Below, in pieces: positions 44,199-53,836 of a stretch of 64,000 bases of DNA. The stretch lies in contig NZ_ANAC01000006.1 of the NCBI RefSeq assembly GCF_000341225.1, positions 1 to 64,000 on the forward strand, written 5' to 3'. Position 1 is the stretch's first letter. Every line of letters begins with the position of its first letter. Source of the DNA: Nocardiopsis alba DSM 43377 (GTDB lineage: Bacteria; Actinomycetota; Actinomycetes; Streptosporangiales; Streptosporangiaceae). The position numbers were made by a program, and so were the translations under genes. The notes under the pieces are model-generated. The model was given only the letters and a program-made list of their open reading frames with translations. It was not told where the DNA came from and searched no databases.

Positions 44199-44873
44199 TC
44201 ACCCGGGGTCGGCCCGGCCGGGGGTGACCAGACCGGTCTCGTAGGCCAGCACCACCAGTTGCGCCCGGTCGCGGACCCCGAGTTTGACCATCGCCCGGCT
44301 GACGTGGGTCTTCGCCGTGGCCGGGCTCAGGACCAGCTCCCCCGCGATCTCCTCGTTGGACAGCCCGCGGCCGACCAGGGACAGCACCTCCCGTTCCCGG
44401 TCGGTGAGACCGTTGAGCCGAGGAGAGGGGCCGGGAGAACGGTTCGGTCTCTTGACGAAGTCGGCGATCAGCCTGCGCGTGATCCCGGGGGAGAGCAGCG
44501 CCTCGCCCGCGTGGACCACACGGACCGCCTGCAACAGATCGCGGGGTTCGGTGTCCTTGACCAGGAAGCCACTGGCCCCGGAGCGCAGGGCCTCGAAGAT
44601 GTACTCGTCCAGGTCGAAGGTGGTGAGGATGACGATCCGCGTCCGTTCCAGCGCCGGGTCGGCGAGGATCCGACCGGTGGCGGTCAGTCCGTCCGTCCCC
44701 GGCATCCGGATGTCCATCAGGACCACGTCGGGGCGGGTGGAACGGGCGAGGCGGATCGCCTCGTCACCGTCGCCCGCCTCGGCGACGACCTCGATGTCGG
44801 GCTCGCTGTTCAGCAGGGCACCGAACCCGGCACGCACCAGTGCCTGGTCGTCGGCGAGCAGTACCCGGATCAA
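44199..44873 (-). CDS. NarL-type response regulator
   Basis: A 224-residue transcription factor. The receiver domain (1-120) has the acidic pair DD8-9, the phosphoacceptor Asp54 (VLMDIRMPG) and Lys near 105 (FLVKDTEP). The C-terminal LuxR/NarL helix-turn-helix reads LTDREREVLSLVGRGLSNEE and LSPATAKTHVSRAMVKLG. It starts at TTG 44873 with GAGGAC upstream and overlaps the kinase stop by 4 nt (TTGA), so the pair is coupled. Its stop is 157 nt before cydA on the same strand, which makes the bd oxidase its most likely target. Confidence 0.92.
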   Translation of the reverse strand: MIRVLLADDQALVRAGFGALLNSEPDIEVVAEAGDGDEAIRLARSTRPDVVLMDIRMPGTDGLTATGRILADPALERTRIVILTTFDLDEYIFEALRSGASGFLVKDTEPRDLLQAVRVVHAGEALLSPGITRRLIADFVKRPNRSPGPSPRLNGLTDREREVLSLVGRGLSNEEIAGELVLSPATAKTHVSRAMVKLGVRDRAQLVVLAYETGLVTPGRADPG

Positions 44874-46054
44874 CGTCTGTCCTCTCCTCGGTCGGGACCG
44901 CCGTCCACCGGCAGCCGCACCACTACGCGGAATCCTCCCCCCTCGGCCGGTCCGACGTCCACCTCGCCGCCCACGAGAGCGGCCCGCTCGCGCATGCCGG
45001 TGATCCCGTTGCCGGCCGCGGGGGGACCCACCGTCCCCCGACCGTCGTCGGAGACCTCCACCGTCGTCCACGAGGGCTCGTGGACGATCCGGACCCTCGC
45101 CCGGGAGGCCCCCGAATGGCGCACCACGTTGGTGAGCGCCTCCTGGAGGGCCCGATAGGCCACGCCCTCGACCCCCCGGGGCAGCCGACGTTCGGCGCCG
45201 ACCATCTCCAGGTCCACCTCCACTCCGGCGTCCCGGGTGCCCTCCACCAACGCGTCGACCCGGTCCAGTCCCGGGGCGGGGGATCGCGGAGCCGACTCGT
45301 CCACCGCCCGCAGCACCCCCAGGATGGCGCGCAGTTCGACGAGCGTCTCCTTGCTGGTCCGCTTGATGGTGCTCAGCGCCTGCGCGGCCCGCTCCGGTTC
45401 CTTCTCCATGAGGTAGAGCGCGGTCCCGGCCTGCACGTTGATCAGCGAGATGTTGTGGGCGACGGTGTCGTGCACGTCGCGGGCCAACCGCAGACGTTCG
45501 TCCGACGCCCTGCGCAGGAGTTCCTCCTCCCGGCCTCGGGCCGCCTCCTCCTCGCGTTCCCGATCGGCCTGCTGGTACTCGGCCCGCCACCGGACGACCT
45601 CGCCCGCGCACAACAGCACCAGGACCCAGCCCACGACCCCGATCGCCTCCGGGCGGACCGAGCCCAGAGCGAGGTACTCGTAGGCGTTGACCGAGACGAA
45701 CTGGCCGATGCCCAGCGACCAGCCGAAGACCCGGTGGCCGCGCCTGACGAGGGTGTAGAGCATGACGGCCGTGCACAGCATCACCAGGCCGTCGGGGAAC
45801 CCCAGCGGGTAGTAGACGGTCGACGCCGTCACCGAGAGCAGACCCACGACACGGGGCAGAGGGGTGCGCAACAGCAGTGGCAGGCAGGCCGCCAGCATCA
45901 GGGCGTACCCCCACGGCCACGGCCGCAGGTCGTCGGGGACCGGATCGACGATCTCGATCCCGATGGTGCTGCCCACGGACAGGACCAGCAGGGTGATCGT
46001 GATCCACAGGTCGGCGCGGGTGGGACGGGGAACGGCTCGGAGTAGTGCTGCCAC
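44870..46054 (-). CDS. sensor histidine kinase, HisKA_3 type
   Basis: A 394-residue membrane kinase paired with the downstream regulator. Five or so hydrophobic helices (about 15-150) form the sensor, with no extracellular domain of note. The dimerisation/phosphotransfer motif is LARDVHDTVAHNISL (His in RDVHD). The catalytic domain has the N box ALQEALTNVVRHSGA and the G box DDGRGTVG and GITGMRER. The GTG at 46054 is my best start, with a weak GAAG site; the frame is open to 46150. An intramembrane sensor suggests it may read membrane redox or envelope state, which would fit control of a bd oxidase. Confidence 0.88.
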   Translation of the reverse strand: MAALLRAVPRPTRADLWITITLLVLSVGSTIGIEIVDPVPDDLRPWPWGYALMLAACLPLLLRTPLPRVVGLLSVTASTVYYPLGFPDGLVMLCTAVMLYTLVRRGHRVFGWSLGIGQFVSVNAYEYLALGSVRPEAIGVVGWVLVLLCAGEVVRWRAEYQQADREREEEAARGREEELLRRASDERLRLARDVHDTVAHNISLINVQAGTALYLMEKEPERAAQALSTIKRTSKETLVELRAILGVLRAVDESAPRSPAPGLDRVDALVEGTRDAGVEVDLEMVGAERRLPRGVEGVAYRALQEALTNVVRHSGASRARVRIVHEPSWTTVEVSDDGRGTVGPPAAGNGITGMRERAALVGGEVDVGPAEGGGFRVVVRLPVDGGPDRGEDRR

Positions 46055-46267
46055 GACTTCGAAGGTACGGCCCCGGTCTCCGATCGTCCGTCCTCCTGGA
46101 GGGGTCACTCGACCGCCGGGCCTACTCCTTTCGTGGTACACGCCGGACATGCGTCGGCCGCCCGGTACCGGGGGGCCGGTTCCGGGCGGCCGAGAAACCT
46201 CCGAGGGGAGAAGGGGGCCTCTCTGGTCCTCGGAGGGCGCTGGGGGAGTGGCGCGCTTGGTTCCAAG

Positions 46268-47482
46268 CTAGAGGTTCTCGGTACCGGAAAGGTGCGGTTG
46301 TCCGGTTCCGGTCATTTTTCGTCCCGCCCGTTCCCCCTGAGAGGGCGTCTCCTCCGGATCGTCGAACGCCCCGTTCTCCGTGGACGTCGACGTCCAGGAC
46401 CCGGGTAGACGGACCACACCGGGCTCTCCCGCGGCCACCGCGTCGAGCAGACCGTCCGGCGGGTCCCCCAGGGCGGGTTCCCCGCGGTGGGAGTCGAATT
46501 CCACCCGGCCGGAGGCGAAACGGACACCGGTCAGGTTGATCGTCTTCGGCGCGATCCGCACGTCGTGCAGCAGCACCTCCGAGCCCTCGAACCCGGCCTT
46601 GTAGAAGTCGGTGAACCCGCCCTCGAAACGGACATGACGCAGGTTGACGGTGCCACCGGTGAACCGCGCGTTGCGGAAGTTCATGTTCGCGTCCACCACC
46701 CGCGAGTACCGCAGGTCCAGGTCGCCCTCGGCGAACACGGCCCGATTGAAGATGAACTTTCCGCGCAGGAAATGGACCGAACGAAGGGTCCCGCCGTCGA
46801 AGACCACGTCGGAGAAGTCGAAACGGTGCCCGTGCCAGGGTGAGTCCTCGTCGCGCAGTCGGTCGCCGATCGCCCGGACGATGCTGCGCCGTACCTCTCT
46901 GAAGGCCTCGTACTCCTGATACTCGGGTGAGCCCGGTTCGACGTCGTCTCCGGGCCGCGGCGCGTGCGGCATACGGAGATAGGTGCACAGTACGTCGATA
47001 CAGGTCTGTCTCAACCCCGGGTCGGGGGCGTCGTCGGCCAGGTGGGCCAACGCGTACACCGCGCCCAGACGTGCGGTGGCCTGCTCGTTGCCGAGCTCGG
47101 TGTAGGCGGAGGTGAAGCGGTCGTTGAACAGCTTGACCCCGTCGCGCTCCGCCGCCCGGTGGGCCCTCAGATTCTCCAGGTCGTTATTGCGCTGTCGGTG
47201 ATAGGCGATCACCAGAAGCGCGATACCGCTGAGGCCGGCCATGACGGCGAACGCCCGGACCAGGACCGCCTCGAAGGCGCGCAGCGAAAGCTCCTCCGGC
47301 CTGGGGATCTCGGGGAAGCCGAGGAACCACAGGGTTCCTCCCACGATCGCTCCGATGCACAGGCCGGCCATGACCCAGGTCACGGCGATGTGCAGCCACA
47401 GCCTGGGCGGGCTCTCGTCACCGGAGGCGCTCGTTTCCAGGGGCTCTCGGCCGAAGCCCGGGGGGCGGGGAAGGAGACGCAT
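46268..47482 (-). CDS. membrane-anchored pentapeptide-repeat-like protein
   Basis: A 404-residue protein with two membrane helices (about residues 32-55 and 75-95) followed by a cytoplasmic domain. Residues about 110-180 contain helices with AVYALAHLADDAP, a motif common before pentapeptide domains in actinobacteria. From about 225 there are repeats of the A(D/N)FxxA type in degenerate form (DFSDVVFDGGTL, ANMNFRNARFTGG, VNLRHVRFEGG), predicted to form a right-handed beta-helix. The C-terminal 50 residues are disordered. Function unknown. The ATG at 47482 is a tentative choice. Confidence 0.72.
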   Translation of the reverse strand: MRLLPRPPGFGREPLETSASGDESPPRLWLHIAVTWVMAGLCIGAIVGGTLWFLGFPEIPRPEELSLRAFEAVLVRAFAVMAGLSGIALLVIAYHRQRNNDLENLRAHRAAERDGVKLFNDRFTSAYTELGNEQATARLGAVYALAHLADDAPDPGLRQTCIDVLCTYLRMPHAPRPGDDVEPGSPEYQEYEAFREVRRSIVRAIGDRLRDEDSPWHGHRFDFSDVVFDGGTLRSVHFLRGKFIFNRAVFAEGDLDLRYSRVVDANMNFRNARFTGGTVNLRHVRFEGGFTDFYKAGFEGSEVLLHDVRIAPKTINLTGVRFASGRVEFDSHRGEPALGDPPDGLLDAVAAGEPGVVRLPGSWTSTSTENGAFDDPEETPSQGERAGRKMTGTGQPHLSGTENL

Positions 47483-47542
47483 GCCGACGAAGGTAGAAGA
47501 CCATCGCGCCTTTCGGTGGATCTCGTCCACATCCGGTCGGGG

Positions 47543-48394
47543 TCAGAAGAGGTCGACGGGGGGCTCGGGGGAGTCGACCGCGTCGGCGTCGTGGACCGGG
47601 GCGTGGCCGGAGACGAAGCGGTCCAGGTCCTCGCCCGCGACCATGCGGGCCATCTCGGTGTCCCGGTGCGCCCTGCGGCCGAGCTCCTCCTCGGGCAGCG
47701 GTCGGTGGCCGGCCACGATCACCAGGTTGCCGAACCGGCGGCCGCGCAGGATCCCCGGCTCCGCCGTCAGCACCGCGTGCGGCAGCACCGAACGCACCGT
47801 GGCCACCTGGGCGCGGGTGTGCTTCAACGCGTAACCGTCGCCGACGTTGATCACCAGGAGACCGTCCGGACGCAGCACACGCGCCGCCTCGGCGTAGAAC
47901 TCCGTCGACGTCAACCGGGCCGGGGTCCGCGCGCCCGAGAACACGTCCGACACGATCAGGTCCGCGCAGGCGTCGTGACGGGCCCCGATCCACGTGCGGG
48001 CGTCGTCGATCCCGACCCGCAACCGCGCCCGCCGATCCCACGGCAGCCGACGGCGGACCATCTCCACCAAAGCGGCGTCCACGTCCACCGCCCGCTGGGT
48101 CGAACCGGGGCGGGTGTGCGCCACGTACCGGGCGACCGTCAACGCCCCCGCTCCCAGGTGCAGGGCCTCGATCGGTTCCCCCTCCGGAGCGACCAGATCG
48201 GCGGCGTGGGCGATCCGACGTACGTACGAGAAGTCCAGGTAGGAGGGGTCGGCCAGGTCGACGTGCGACTGAGGTGTCCCCTCCACCAACAGGAACCACG
48301 AGTTCGGCCGGTCGGCGTCGGCGAGTAGATCCACCCCGGGCACGGGGGAGAGCTCCTCCTCAGGCTCGCTCCTGTCACGCACACGTCGGCCCAT
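47543..48394 (-). CDS. spermidine synthase-like SAM-dependent protein
   Basis: A 283-residue Rossmann-fold protein of the spermidine synthase/methyltransferase superfamily. The SAM motif I region is [16 protein letters not shown] and the acidic end of strand 2 is [11 protein letters not shown]. The catalytic-site stretch is [16 protein letters not shown], in place of the YDVIIxDxxDP of true polyamine synthases. It therefore may not make spermidine; such proteins are frequent orphans in actinobacteria. The ATG at 48394 has GAGGCGGGG upstream. It is divergent from proS. Confidence 0.75.
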   Translation of the reverse strand: MGRRVRDRSEPEEELSPVPGVDLLADADRPNSWFLLVEGTPQSHVDLADPSYLDFSYVRRIAHAADLVAPEGEPIEALHLGAGALTVARYVAHTRPGSTQRAVDVDAALVEMVRRRLPWDRRARLRVGIDDARTWIGARHDACADLIVSDVFSGARTPARLTSTEFYAEAARVLRPDGLLVINVGDGYALKHTRAQVATVRSVLPHAVLTAEPGILRGRRFGNLVIVAGHRPLPEEELGRRAHRDTEMARMVAGEDLDRFVSGHAPVHDADAVDSPEPPVDLF

Positions 48395-48552
48395 GTCCCC
48401 GCCTCACTTTTCGAGATCCCCCAACGTTAGGCGCTGTGGACCGGCTGCGAAACCGGCGCGCGAGACCCCCGTCGAGGGCGCTAGCCTGGGTCTCCCCAGA
48501 TGTTCCGATCCCGCGTCCGGCCTCTTCCGGACGCGTTCACCGAGGAGTGGCC

Positions 48553-50298
48553 GTGCTACTGCGGATGTCGAACCTGTTCCTGCGCACCCTGCGTGAGGAC
48601 CCGGCGGACGCCGAGGTGCCGAGCCACAAGCTGCTCGTGCGCGCCGGGTACGTCCGCCGCGCCGCCCCCGGCGTCTACACCTGGCTTCCCCTGGGCAAGA
48701 TCGTCCTGGAGAACGTCTCCCGCGTCGTCCGCGAGGAGATGAACGCCATGGGCGGCCAGGAGGTGCTGCTCCCGGCCCTGCTCCCCAAGGAGTACTACGA
48801 GGCCAGCGGTCGCTGGGAGGAGTACGGCGACACGCTCTTCCGGCTCAAGGACCGCAAGGGCGCCGACTACCTGTTGGGTCCCACGCACGAGGAGCTCTTC
48901 ACCCTGCTCGTCAAGGGCGAGTACTCGTCCTACAAGGACTTCCCGGTCGTGCTGTACCAGATCCAGGAGAAGTTCCGCGACGAGGCCCGCCCCCGCGCCG
49001 GCATCCTGCGCGGCCGCGAGTTCCACATGAAGGACGCCTACTCGTTCGACATCGACGACGAGGGCCTCCAGGAGTCCTACGACAAGCACCGCGCCGCCTA
49101 CATCCGGATCTTCGACCGGCTCGGCCTGGAGTACGTCATCGTCTCGGCGACCTCCGGCGCCATGGGCGGGTCGGCCTCCGAGGAGTTCCTGGCCGTCGCG
49201 CCGACCGGCGAGGACACCTTCGTGCGCAGCACGGGTTCCGACTACGCGGCCAACGTCGAGGCCGTCACGGTGCCGGCGCCCGAGCCCCGCTCCGTGGAGG
49301 GGCTGCCCGAGGCCCGTAAGCACCACACTCCGAACACGGCCACGATCCAGACCCTGGTGGACTTCCTCAACGGGGCCGACCTGGGCCGCGACTTCACCGA
49401 GGCCGACACCCTCAAGAACGTCCTGGTCAAGACGAGGGCGCCCGGGACCGAGGAGTGGGAGCTGCTGGCGATCGGCCTTCCCGGCGACCGCGAGGTCGAC
49501 TTCAAGCGTCTGGAGGCGGCCCTGGAGCCGACCGAGGTCGCCATCGTGGACGAGGCCGACTTCGCCGCCAACCCCTTCCTGGTCAAGGGCTACATCGGCC
49601 CCAAGGCCCTCCAGGACAACAAGGTCCGCTACCTGGTCGACCCGCGTGTGGTCACCGGCACCGCCTGGGTGACCGGCGCCGACGAGGCCGACCACCACGT
49701 CGTCGACCTGGTGGCCGGGCGCGACTTCACCCCGGACGGCACGATCGACGTCGCCGAGGTGCGCGACGGAGACCCCTCCCCGGACGGGAAGGGCACCCTC
49801 TACACCGCCCGCGGCATCGAGATCGGCCACATCTTCCAGCTCGGCCGCAAGTACGCCGACGCCTTCCAGCTCGACGCCCTGGGCCCCGACGGCAAGCCCA
49901 AGCGCGTCACCATGGGCTCCTACGGCATCGGTGTCTCCCGCGCGGTGGCCTCGGTCGTCGAACAGTCCCACGACGACAAGGGCATCGTCTGGCCGCGTGA
50001 GATCTCCCCCGCCGACGTGCACGTGGTCGGCACGGGCAAGGGCGGCGAGGTCGAGGAGGCGCTGCGCATCGGCGGCGAGCTGGAGGCGCGCGGGCTGCGC
50101 GTGCTCGTCGACGACCGCAAGGCCGCCCCGGGCGTGAAGTTCAACGACGCCGAGCTGCTGGGCATCCCCACCACGGTCATCGTGGGCCGGGGACTCAAGG
50201 ACGGCCTCGTCGAGCTGCGCGACCGGGCCAGTGGAGAGCGTTCCGACGTCCCGGTCGAGGAGATCGTGGAGCGTACCGTCGCCGCCTGCTCCCAGTAG
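48553..50298 (+). CDS. proS: prolyl-tRNA synthetase
   Basis: A 581-residue class IIa synthetase that charges tRNA-Pro. The N-terminal catalytic part has motif 1 near [12 protein letters not shown], motif 2 [21 protein letters not shown] (given in outline: FRDE...RGREFHMKD) and motif 3 [12 protein letters not shown]. The insertion domain between motifs 2 and 3 (about 225-405) is the bacterial Ala-Pro editing domain. The C-terminus is the anticodon-binding fold. GTG 48553 has GAGGAG 5 nt upstream; ATG 48565 is in frame. It opens the conserved block that continues with rimP-nusA-infB. Confidence 0.95.
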   Translation: MLLRMSNLFLRTLREDPADAEVPSHKLLVRAGYVRRAAPGVYTWLPLGKIVLENVSRVVREEMNAMGGQEVLLPALLPKEYYEASGRWEEYGDTLFRLKDRKGADYLLGPTHEELFTLLVKGEYSSYKDFPVVLYQIQEKFRDEARPRAGILRGREFHMKDAYSFDIDDEGLQESYDKHRAAYIRIFDRLGLEYVIVSATSGAMGGSASEEFLAVAPTGEDTFVRSTGSDYAANVEAVTVPAPEPRSVEGLPEARKHHTPNTATIQTLVDFLNGADLGRDFTEADTLKNVLVKTRAPGTEEWELLAIGLPGDREVDFKRLEAALEPTEVAIVDEADFAANPFLVKGYIGPKALQDNKVRYLVDPRVVTGTAWVTGADEADHHVVDLVAGRDFTPDGTIDVAEVRDGDPSPDGKGTLYTARGIEIGHIFQLGRKYADAFQLDALGPDGKPKRVTMGSYGIGVSRAVASVVEQSHDDKGIVWPREISPADVHVVGTGKGGEVEEALRIGGELEARGLRVLVDDRKAAPGVKFNDAELLGIPTTVIVGRGLKDGLVELRDRASGERSDVPVEEIVERTVAACSQ

Positions 50299-50316
50299 AG
50301 GAGCGAGGGACGGACC

Positions 50317-50346
50317 GGGGGTCTTCGTCGTGGGGCGAAGGCCCCC
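50317..50346. terminator. bidirectional terminator, proS and DUF4439 gene
   Basis: GGGGGTCTTCG (50317-50327) pairs with CGAAGGCCCCC (50336-50346), one wobble, with an 8-nt loop. It lies between the convergent stops at 50298 and 50370. Confidence 0.75.
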
Positions 50347-50369
50347 TTCGCGTGTGTACGGGGCCGGCT

Positions 50370-50840
50370 CTAGAGGCGTTCGAAGCCGGGGAGGGCGTCC
50401 AGTTCGGCGCCCCAGTCCAGGGAGCGCGCCGTGGCCTCCTGGAGGGCGCGGGCCGCGGTGATCCGCAGGTCGGTGTCGGGGGAGGAGGACAGCCACAGGT
50501 GGGCCTCCATGGTCCTGCGCTCCAGCTCCGCGGCGAAGGCGTCCATCTCCTCGTCGCCGCGTCCTTCGGGCAGCGGATAGGAGGCCTTCGCGGGGGGAGC
50601 CTCCCAGCCGCGCTCCCTCGCGGCGTCGCGCAGGGTGTCGCGCAGCGCCTTGTGCTGACGGGCGAAGGCCGAGGCGCGCTCACGGCGTCCCTCGTCGCCC
50701 GCGGCGCCACCGACGAACTCACAGCCGTACACGGCGGCGTGCTCGGCGCTCACGGCCTCGGCCAGGGCCTCGGCGGAGGGGTCGGAACCCTCGCGAGGTT
50801 CCGGGGAACCGGTCTCCTCGGGGTTGGGGCTGTCGCTCAC
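50370..50840 (-). CDS. ferritin-like DUF4439 protein
   Basis: A 156-residue cytosolic protein with the four-helix ferritin-like DUF4439 fold. Helix 1 contains ALAEAVSAEHAAVYGCEFVG and helix 2 RASAFARQHKALRDTLRD, with Glu/His spaced for possible metal contact. Its place next to proS and the lipoprotein below mirrors M. tuberculosis Rv2844. The GTG at 50840 is the start. No biochemical function is established that I can state. It is downstream of the lipoprotein gene on the same strand, 37 nt apart, so they probably form an operon. Confidence 0.85.
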   Translation of the reverse strand: MSDSPNPEETGSPEPREGSDPSAEALAEAVSAEHAAVYGCEFVGGAAGDEGRRERASAFARQHKALRDTLRDAARERGWEAPPAKASYPLPEGRGDEEMDAFAAELERRTMEAHLWLSSSPDTDLRITAARALQEATARSLDWGAELDALPGFERL

Positions 50841-50877
50841 CCGACTACCTTGCCTTTCCGATGGGTGGTGGCACCGC

Positions 50878-51384
50878 TCAGATCCGGTCCATCAGGTGGG
50901 CGTGCGCGGCCTCACAGGCGCCGATCCCGCTCACCAACTGGGCCAGGGCCGCGTCGGTGACGGCGGCGGCCTGGTCGAGACGGGCGGACGCGGCGGCGGC
51001 CTCCAACAGACGTAGACCGGCCCGGTCCGGGGTCGGACCCGGGTCCTCCTCGGGAGGGGCGGAGGTCTCTCCGTCGCCCTTCTCGGGGTCGCCGTAGGGG
51101 CCGACGTCCTCGGGCAGAGCGTCGAGCAGGGCGTCCACATGGGCCAGGTGATGACCCAGGAACCCCTCCAGGAGCTCAGAGGGGCCCGCGCCGTCGGCCA
51201 GAGCGCGTTCGTACCGCGCGATCATGCGTTCCTTCTCCCTGATCAGGGAGCGCAGGACGGCGACGTCGGGCGTCTCCGCGTAGGGGTACCAGTCGACCTC
51301 GCCGCAGCCGACCAGGCCGACCGCGGCCGCACCGGCCACCGTGGCACCCAGCAGCGTGCGACGGCTGACGTTCCACTGGCCCAC
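50878..51384 (-). CDS. Tat-exported ferritin-like lipoprotein
   Basis: A 168-residue exported protein. The signal has a twin-arginine motif VSRRTLLGA followed by a hydrophobic core and the lipobox LVGC (Cys near residue 27). The mature part is predicted to be a helical bundle (VLRSLIREKERMIARYERAL; GFLGHHLAHVDALLDAL) like DUF4439, with a Pro/Glu/Asp-rich insert in the middle. The GTG at 51384 has GGAGGAG 5 nt upstream. It pairs with the cytosolic DUF4439 gene and is divergent from rimP. The position matches Rv2843. Confidence 0.82.
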   Translation of the reverse strand: MGQWNVSRRTLLGATVAGAAAVGLVGCGEVDWYPYAETPDVAVLRSLIREKERMIARYERALADGAGPSELLEGFLGHHLAHVDALLDALPEDVGPYGDPEKGDGETSAPPEEDPGPTPDRAGLRLLEAAAASARLDQAAAVTDAALAQLVSGIGACEAAHAHLMDRI

Positions 51385-51752
51385 GAGGTCTCCTCCCCCT
51401 GCCCGGTGTCCCGGACGGGACCGACGGCTCCCGCCGTCGACGGCGGTCGATCCCATCTTTCCACGACGTCGGAGGGACACGATCCGTGGCGACACCCCTT
51501 GTCGGGACGCGACTTCGGAAGGGGGACCACGTCCATCGACGCGCCTGGCCCGCGCGCGGCGACCTGGAAGGCACCCGGGAGTGGATACCCTTGCAGCACA
51601 CCCGCCGTCGCGAACGACGTGCGGGGCTTTCGCATCCCCTCTCGGGGGTGCGGAGCGGATTCGTCGCAGATCTATGTACAGAGCTGGACCGCCCCGTTCA
51701 ACGGCTCACGGCCGAGCGGGCGGGATTTCGCCGTCTTGAGGGGCTGACACGC

Positions 51753-52235
51753 ATGGGAGCGCAGGCGCGCAACGAGCGCATCGTCGAGCTGCTGGAACCG
51801 GTCCTGGCCGAGGCCGGACTGGACCTGGAGGCCGTCGAGCTGACACCGGCCGGTAAACGCCGTGTGCTGCGCGTGATCGTGGACTCCGACAAGGGGGTCG
51901 ACCTGGACACGGTCGGTGAGGTCAGCCAGGAGGTCAACGAGGCCCTGGACGCCTCCGACGTCATGGGCGAACTGCCCTACGTCCTGGAGGTCACCTCTCC
52001 CGGGGTGGACCGCCCGCTGACCCTGCCCCGTCACTGGCGACGCTCACGCGGTCGTCTGGTGAAGGTCTCCCTCGTCGAAGGGGGGAACCTCACCGGACGC
52101 GTCATCGAGTCCGACGACCAAGGGGTGACCCTCGACGTCAAGGGCCGTACCCGCGTCCTGGCCTACGACACGATCGCCAAGGCCAAGGTCGAGGTGGAAT
52201 TCCGCCGAGAAGCCGATACCGACGCGGCGGACTAG
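51753..52235 (+). CDS. rimP: ribosome maturation factor RimP
   Basis: A 160-residue cytosolic factor needed for 30S subunit assembly. The N-terminal domain carries LRVIVDSDKGVDLDTVGEVS and VLEVTSPGVDRPL, the signature of the family; the C-terminal Sm-like barrel includes GRVIESDDQGVTLDV. The ATG at 51753 has GAGGGGC upstream. The nusA start lies 12 nt past its stop, the universal rimP-nusA arrangement. The acidic C-terminal tail is short. The upstream region (51385-51752) has no other gene. Confidence 0.95.
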   Translation: MGAQARNERIVELLEPVLAEAGLDLEAVELTPAGKRRVLRVIVDSDKGVDLDTVGEVSQEVNEALDASDVMGELPYVLEVTSPGVDRPLTLPRHWRRSRGRLVKVSLVEGGNLTGRVIESDDQGVTLDVKGRTRVLAYDTIAKAKVEVEFRREADTDAAD

Positions 52236-52247
52236 AGGGGGAGCCCC

Positions 52248-53282
52248 GTGGATATTGACATGAGCGTCCTTCGCGGCCTTGAGCGCGAGAAGGACATCGC
52301 CGTCGAACTGGTCGCCAAGGCGATCGAGGACGCCCTTCTGATCGCCTACCACCGCGAGGAGGGCCCCGACAAGAAGGCACGTGTGGAGCTGAACCGTTCC
52401 ACCGGCCACGTGACCGTATGGGTCGCCGAGACCGACGAGGAGGGCGGCGTCGTCGGAGAGTTCGACGGCACCCCCAACGGCTTCGGACGTATCGCGACCT
52501 CCACCGCCAAGCAGGTCATCCTCCAGCGTCTGCGCGACGCCGAGGACGAGCTGACCCTGGGCGAGTTCGCCGGGCGCGAGCACGACATCGTGTCCGGGAT
52601 CATCCAGCAGGGCAAGGATCCCCGTAACGTTCTGGTCGACCTCGGCAAGCTCGAGGCGATCCTGCCCCCGCAGGAGCAGGTGCCCACCGAGGACTACGTC
52701 CACGGCGAGCGTCTGCGCGCCTATGTGGTCCAGGTGCGCAAGGGCCACCGCGGTCCCTCGGTGACCCTGTCCCGTACCCACCCCAACCTGGTGCGCAAGC
52801 TCTTCGAGCTGGAGGTCCCCGAGATCGCCGACGGCACCGTCGAGATCGCGGCGATCGCCCGTGAGGCCGGTCACCGCACCAAGATGGCGGTCCGTTCCAA
52901 CCGGGGCGGCGTCAACGCCAAGGGCGCCTGCATCGGTCCGTTGGGAAGTCGTGTCCGTAACGTCATGGCCGAGCTCCACGGAGAGAAGATCGACATCGTC
53001 GACCACTCCGAGGACCCCGCCGTGTTCGTCGCGAACGCGCTCTCCCCGGCGCGGGTGAACTCGGTGGAGATCATCGACATGGCCGCCCGTGTGGCCCGTG
53101 TCGTGGTCCCGGACTACCAGCAGTCGCTGGCGATCGGCAAGGAGGGCCAGAACGCCCGCCTCGCCGCGCGACTCACCGGTTGGCGCATCGACATCCGCTC
53201 CGACGCCGAGCCCGAGCGGTCGGCCGAGGACGAGGACGCCTCCGGCGCCGCGGACGTCGACGACGCCTCTTCGGCCGGTTAA
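52248..53282 (+). CDS. nusA: transcription termination/antitermination factor NusA
   Basis: A 344-residue RNA polymerase-binding factor controlling pausing, termination and rRNA antitermination. The N-terminal domain (1-105) is followed by an S1 domain (about 110-180), then KH1 and KH2 ([18 protein letters not shown] and [18 protein letters not shown]). The acidic C-terminal repeats of E. coli NusA are absent, as in other actinobacteria. It starts at GTG 52248 (GAGGGGGAGCCCC upstream). ylxR begins 13 nt after its stop. Confidence 0.96.
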   Translation: MDIDMSVLRGLEREKDIAVELVAKAIEDALLIAYHREEGPDKKARVELNRSTGHVTVWVAETDEEGGVVGEFDGTPNGFGRIATSTAKQVILQRLRDAEDELTLGEFAGREHDIVSGIIQQGKDPRNVLVDLGKLEAILPPQEQVPTEDYVHGERLRAYVVQVRKGHRGPSVTLSRTHPNLVRKLFELEVPEIADGTVEIAAIAREAGHRTKMAVRSNRGGVNAKGACIGPLGSRVRNVMAELHGEKIDIVDHSEDPAVFVANALSPARVNSVEIIDMAARVARVVVPDYQQSLAIGKEGQNARLAARLTGWRIDIRSDAEPERSAEDEDASGAADVDDASSAG

Positions 53283-53295
53283 ACGGGTCGCGCCC

Positions 53296-53658
53296 ATGCC
53301 TCGACACGATATGGTGGCCGAAGACGGTCGTGACCGTCCCGTGCGAACGTGCGTGGGCTGTCGGTCACGGGCAGTCCAGTCCGACCTCGTGCGGCTGGTG
53401 GCCGAGGGCACGGCCATCACGCCCGACACCCGGGGTCGTCGTCCGGGGCGCGGTGCCTACCTGCACCACGATCGGCGTTGCTTCGAACTCGCCGAACGTC
53501 GCAGGGTGTGGTCACGCGCCTTCCGGGCCCGGAACGAGGAGACACCCACCGGGTGGGACGTCTCACGCGTGGCGGCTCTGTTCGATGACATCCCGAGTGA
53601 TCGAACGCGCCGTGATCCGGATAGGGTTGGAATGTCCGGGCCGACCTCACGGTTGTAG
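53296..53658 (+). CDS. ylxR: YlxR family RNA-binding protein
   Basis: A 120-residue basic protein of the DUF448/YlxR family, usually between nusA and infB. The core is VRTCVGCRSRAVQSDLVRLV and GRRPGRGAYLH, the conserved GRGAY motif. A longer C-terminal tail than usual (about 30 extra residues, charged) follows the core. Start ATG 53296 is favoured by position; ATG 53311 and GTG 53314 are in frame. Members influence transcription and RNase P in other bacteria. Confidence 0.9.
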   Translation: MPRHDMVAEDGRDRPVRTCVGCRSRAVQSDLVRLVAEGTAITPDTRGRRPGRGAYLHHDRRCFELAERRRVWSRAFRARNEETPTGWDVSRVAALFDDIPSDRTRRDPDRVGMSGPTSRL

Positions 53659-53717
53659 TGATCGAGGTCGGCGTACAGTGCTGTGTCGGCACGTATCCAC
53701 CGGCCCATTGTTGTGTA

Positions 53718-53774
53718 GCGATGAGGAAGCAGGTCGAGATTGCGATGAGCGCCTGATGAGTACGCAGCGATGAG
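53718..53774 (+). repeat. three GCGATGAG repeats in the infB leader
   Basis: The octamer occurs at 53718-53725, 53742-53749 and 53767-53774, spaced 24-25 nt, with a related CTGATGAG at 53753. They lie 60-120 nt upstream of infB. A 7-bp hairpin GGTCCGG/CCGGACC follows before the start. Function is unknown. Confidence 0.4.
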
Positions 53775-53836
53775 TAACTCGAGCTAACGACGGTCCGGCA
53801 CAAGCCCATGTCCCGGACCGAAGCTGAAGGAGAGTA

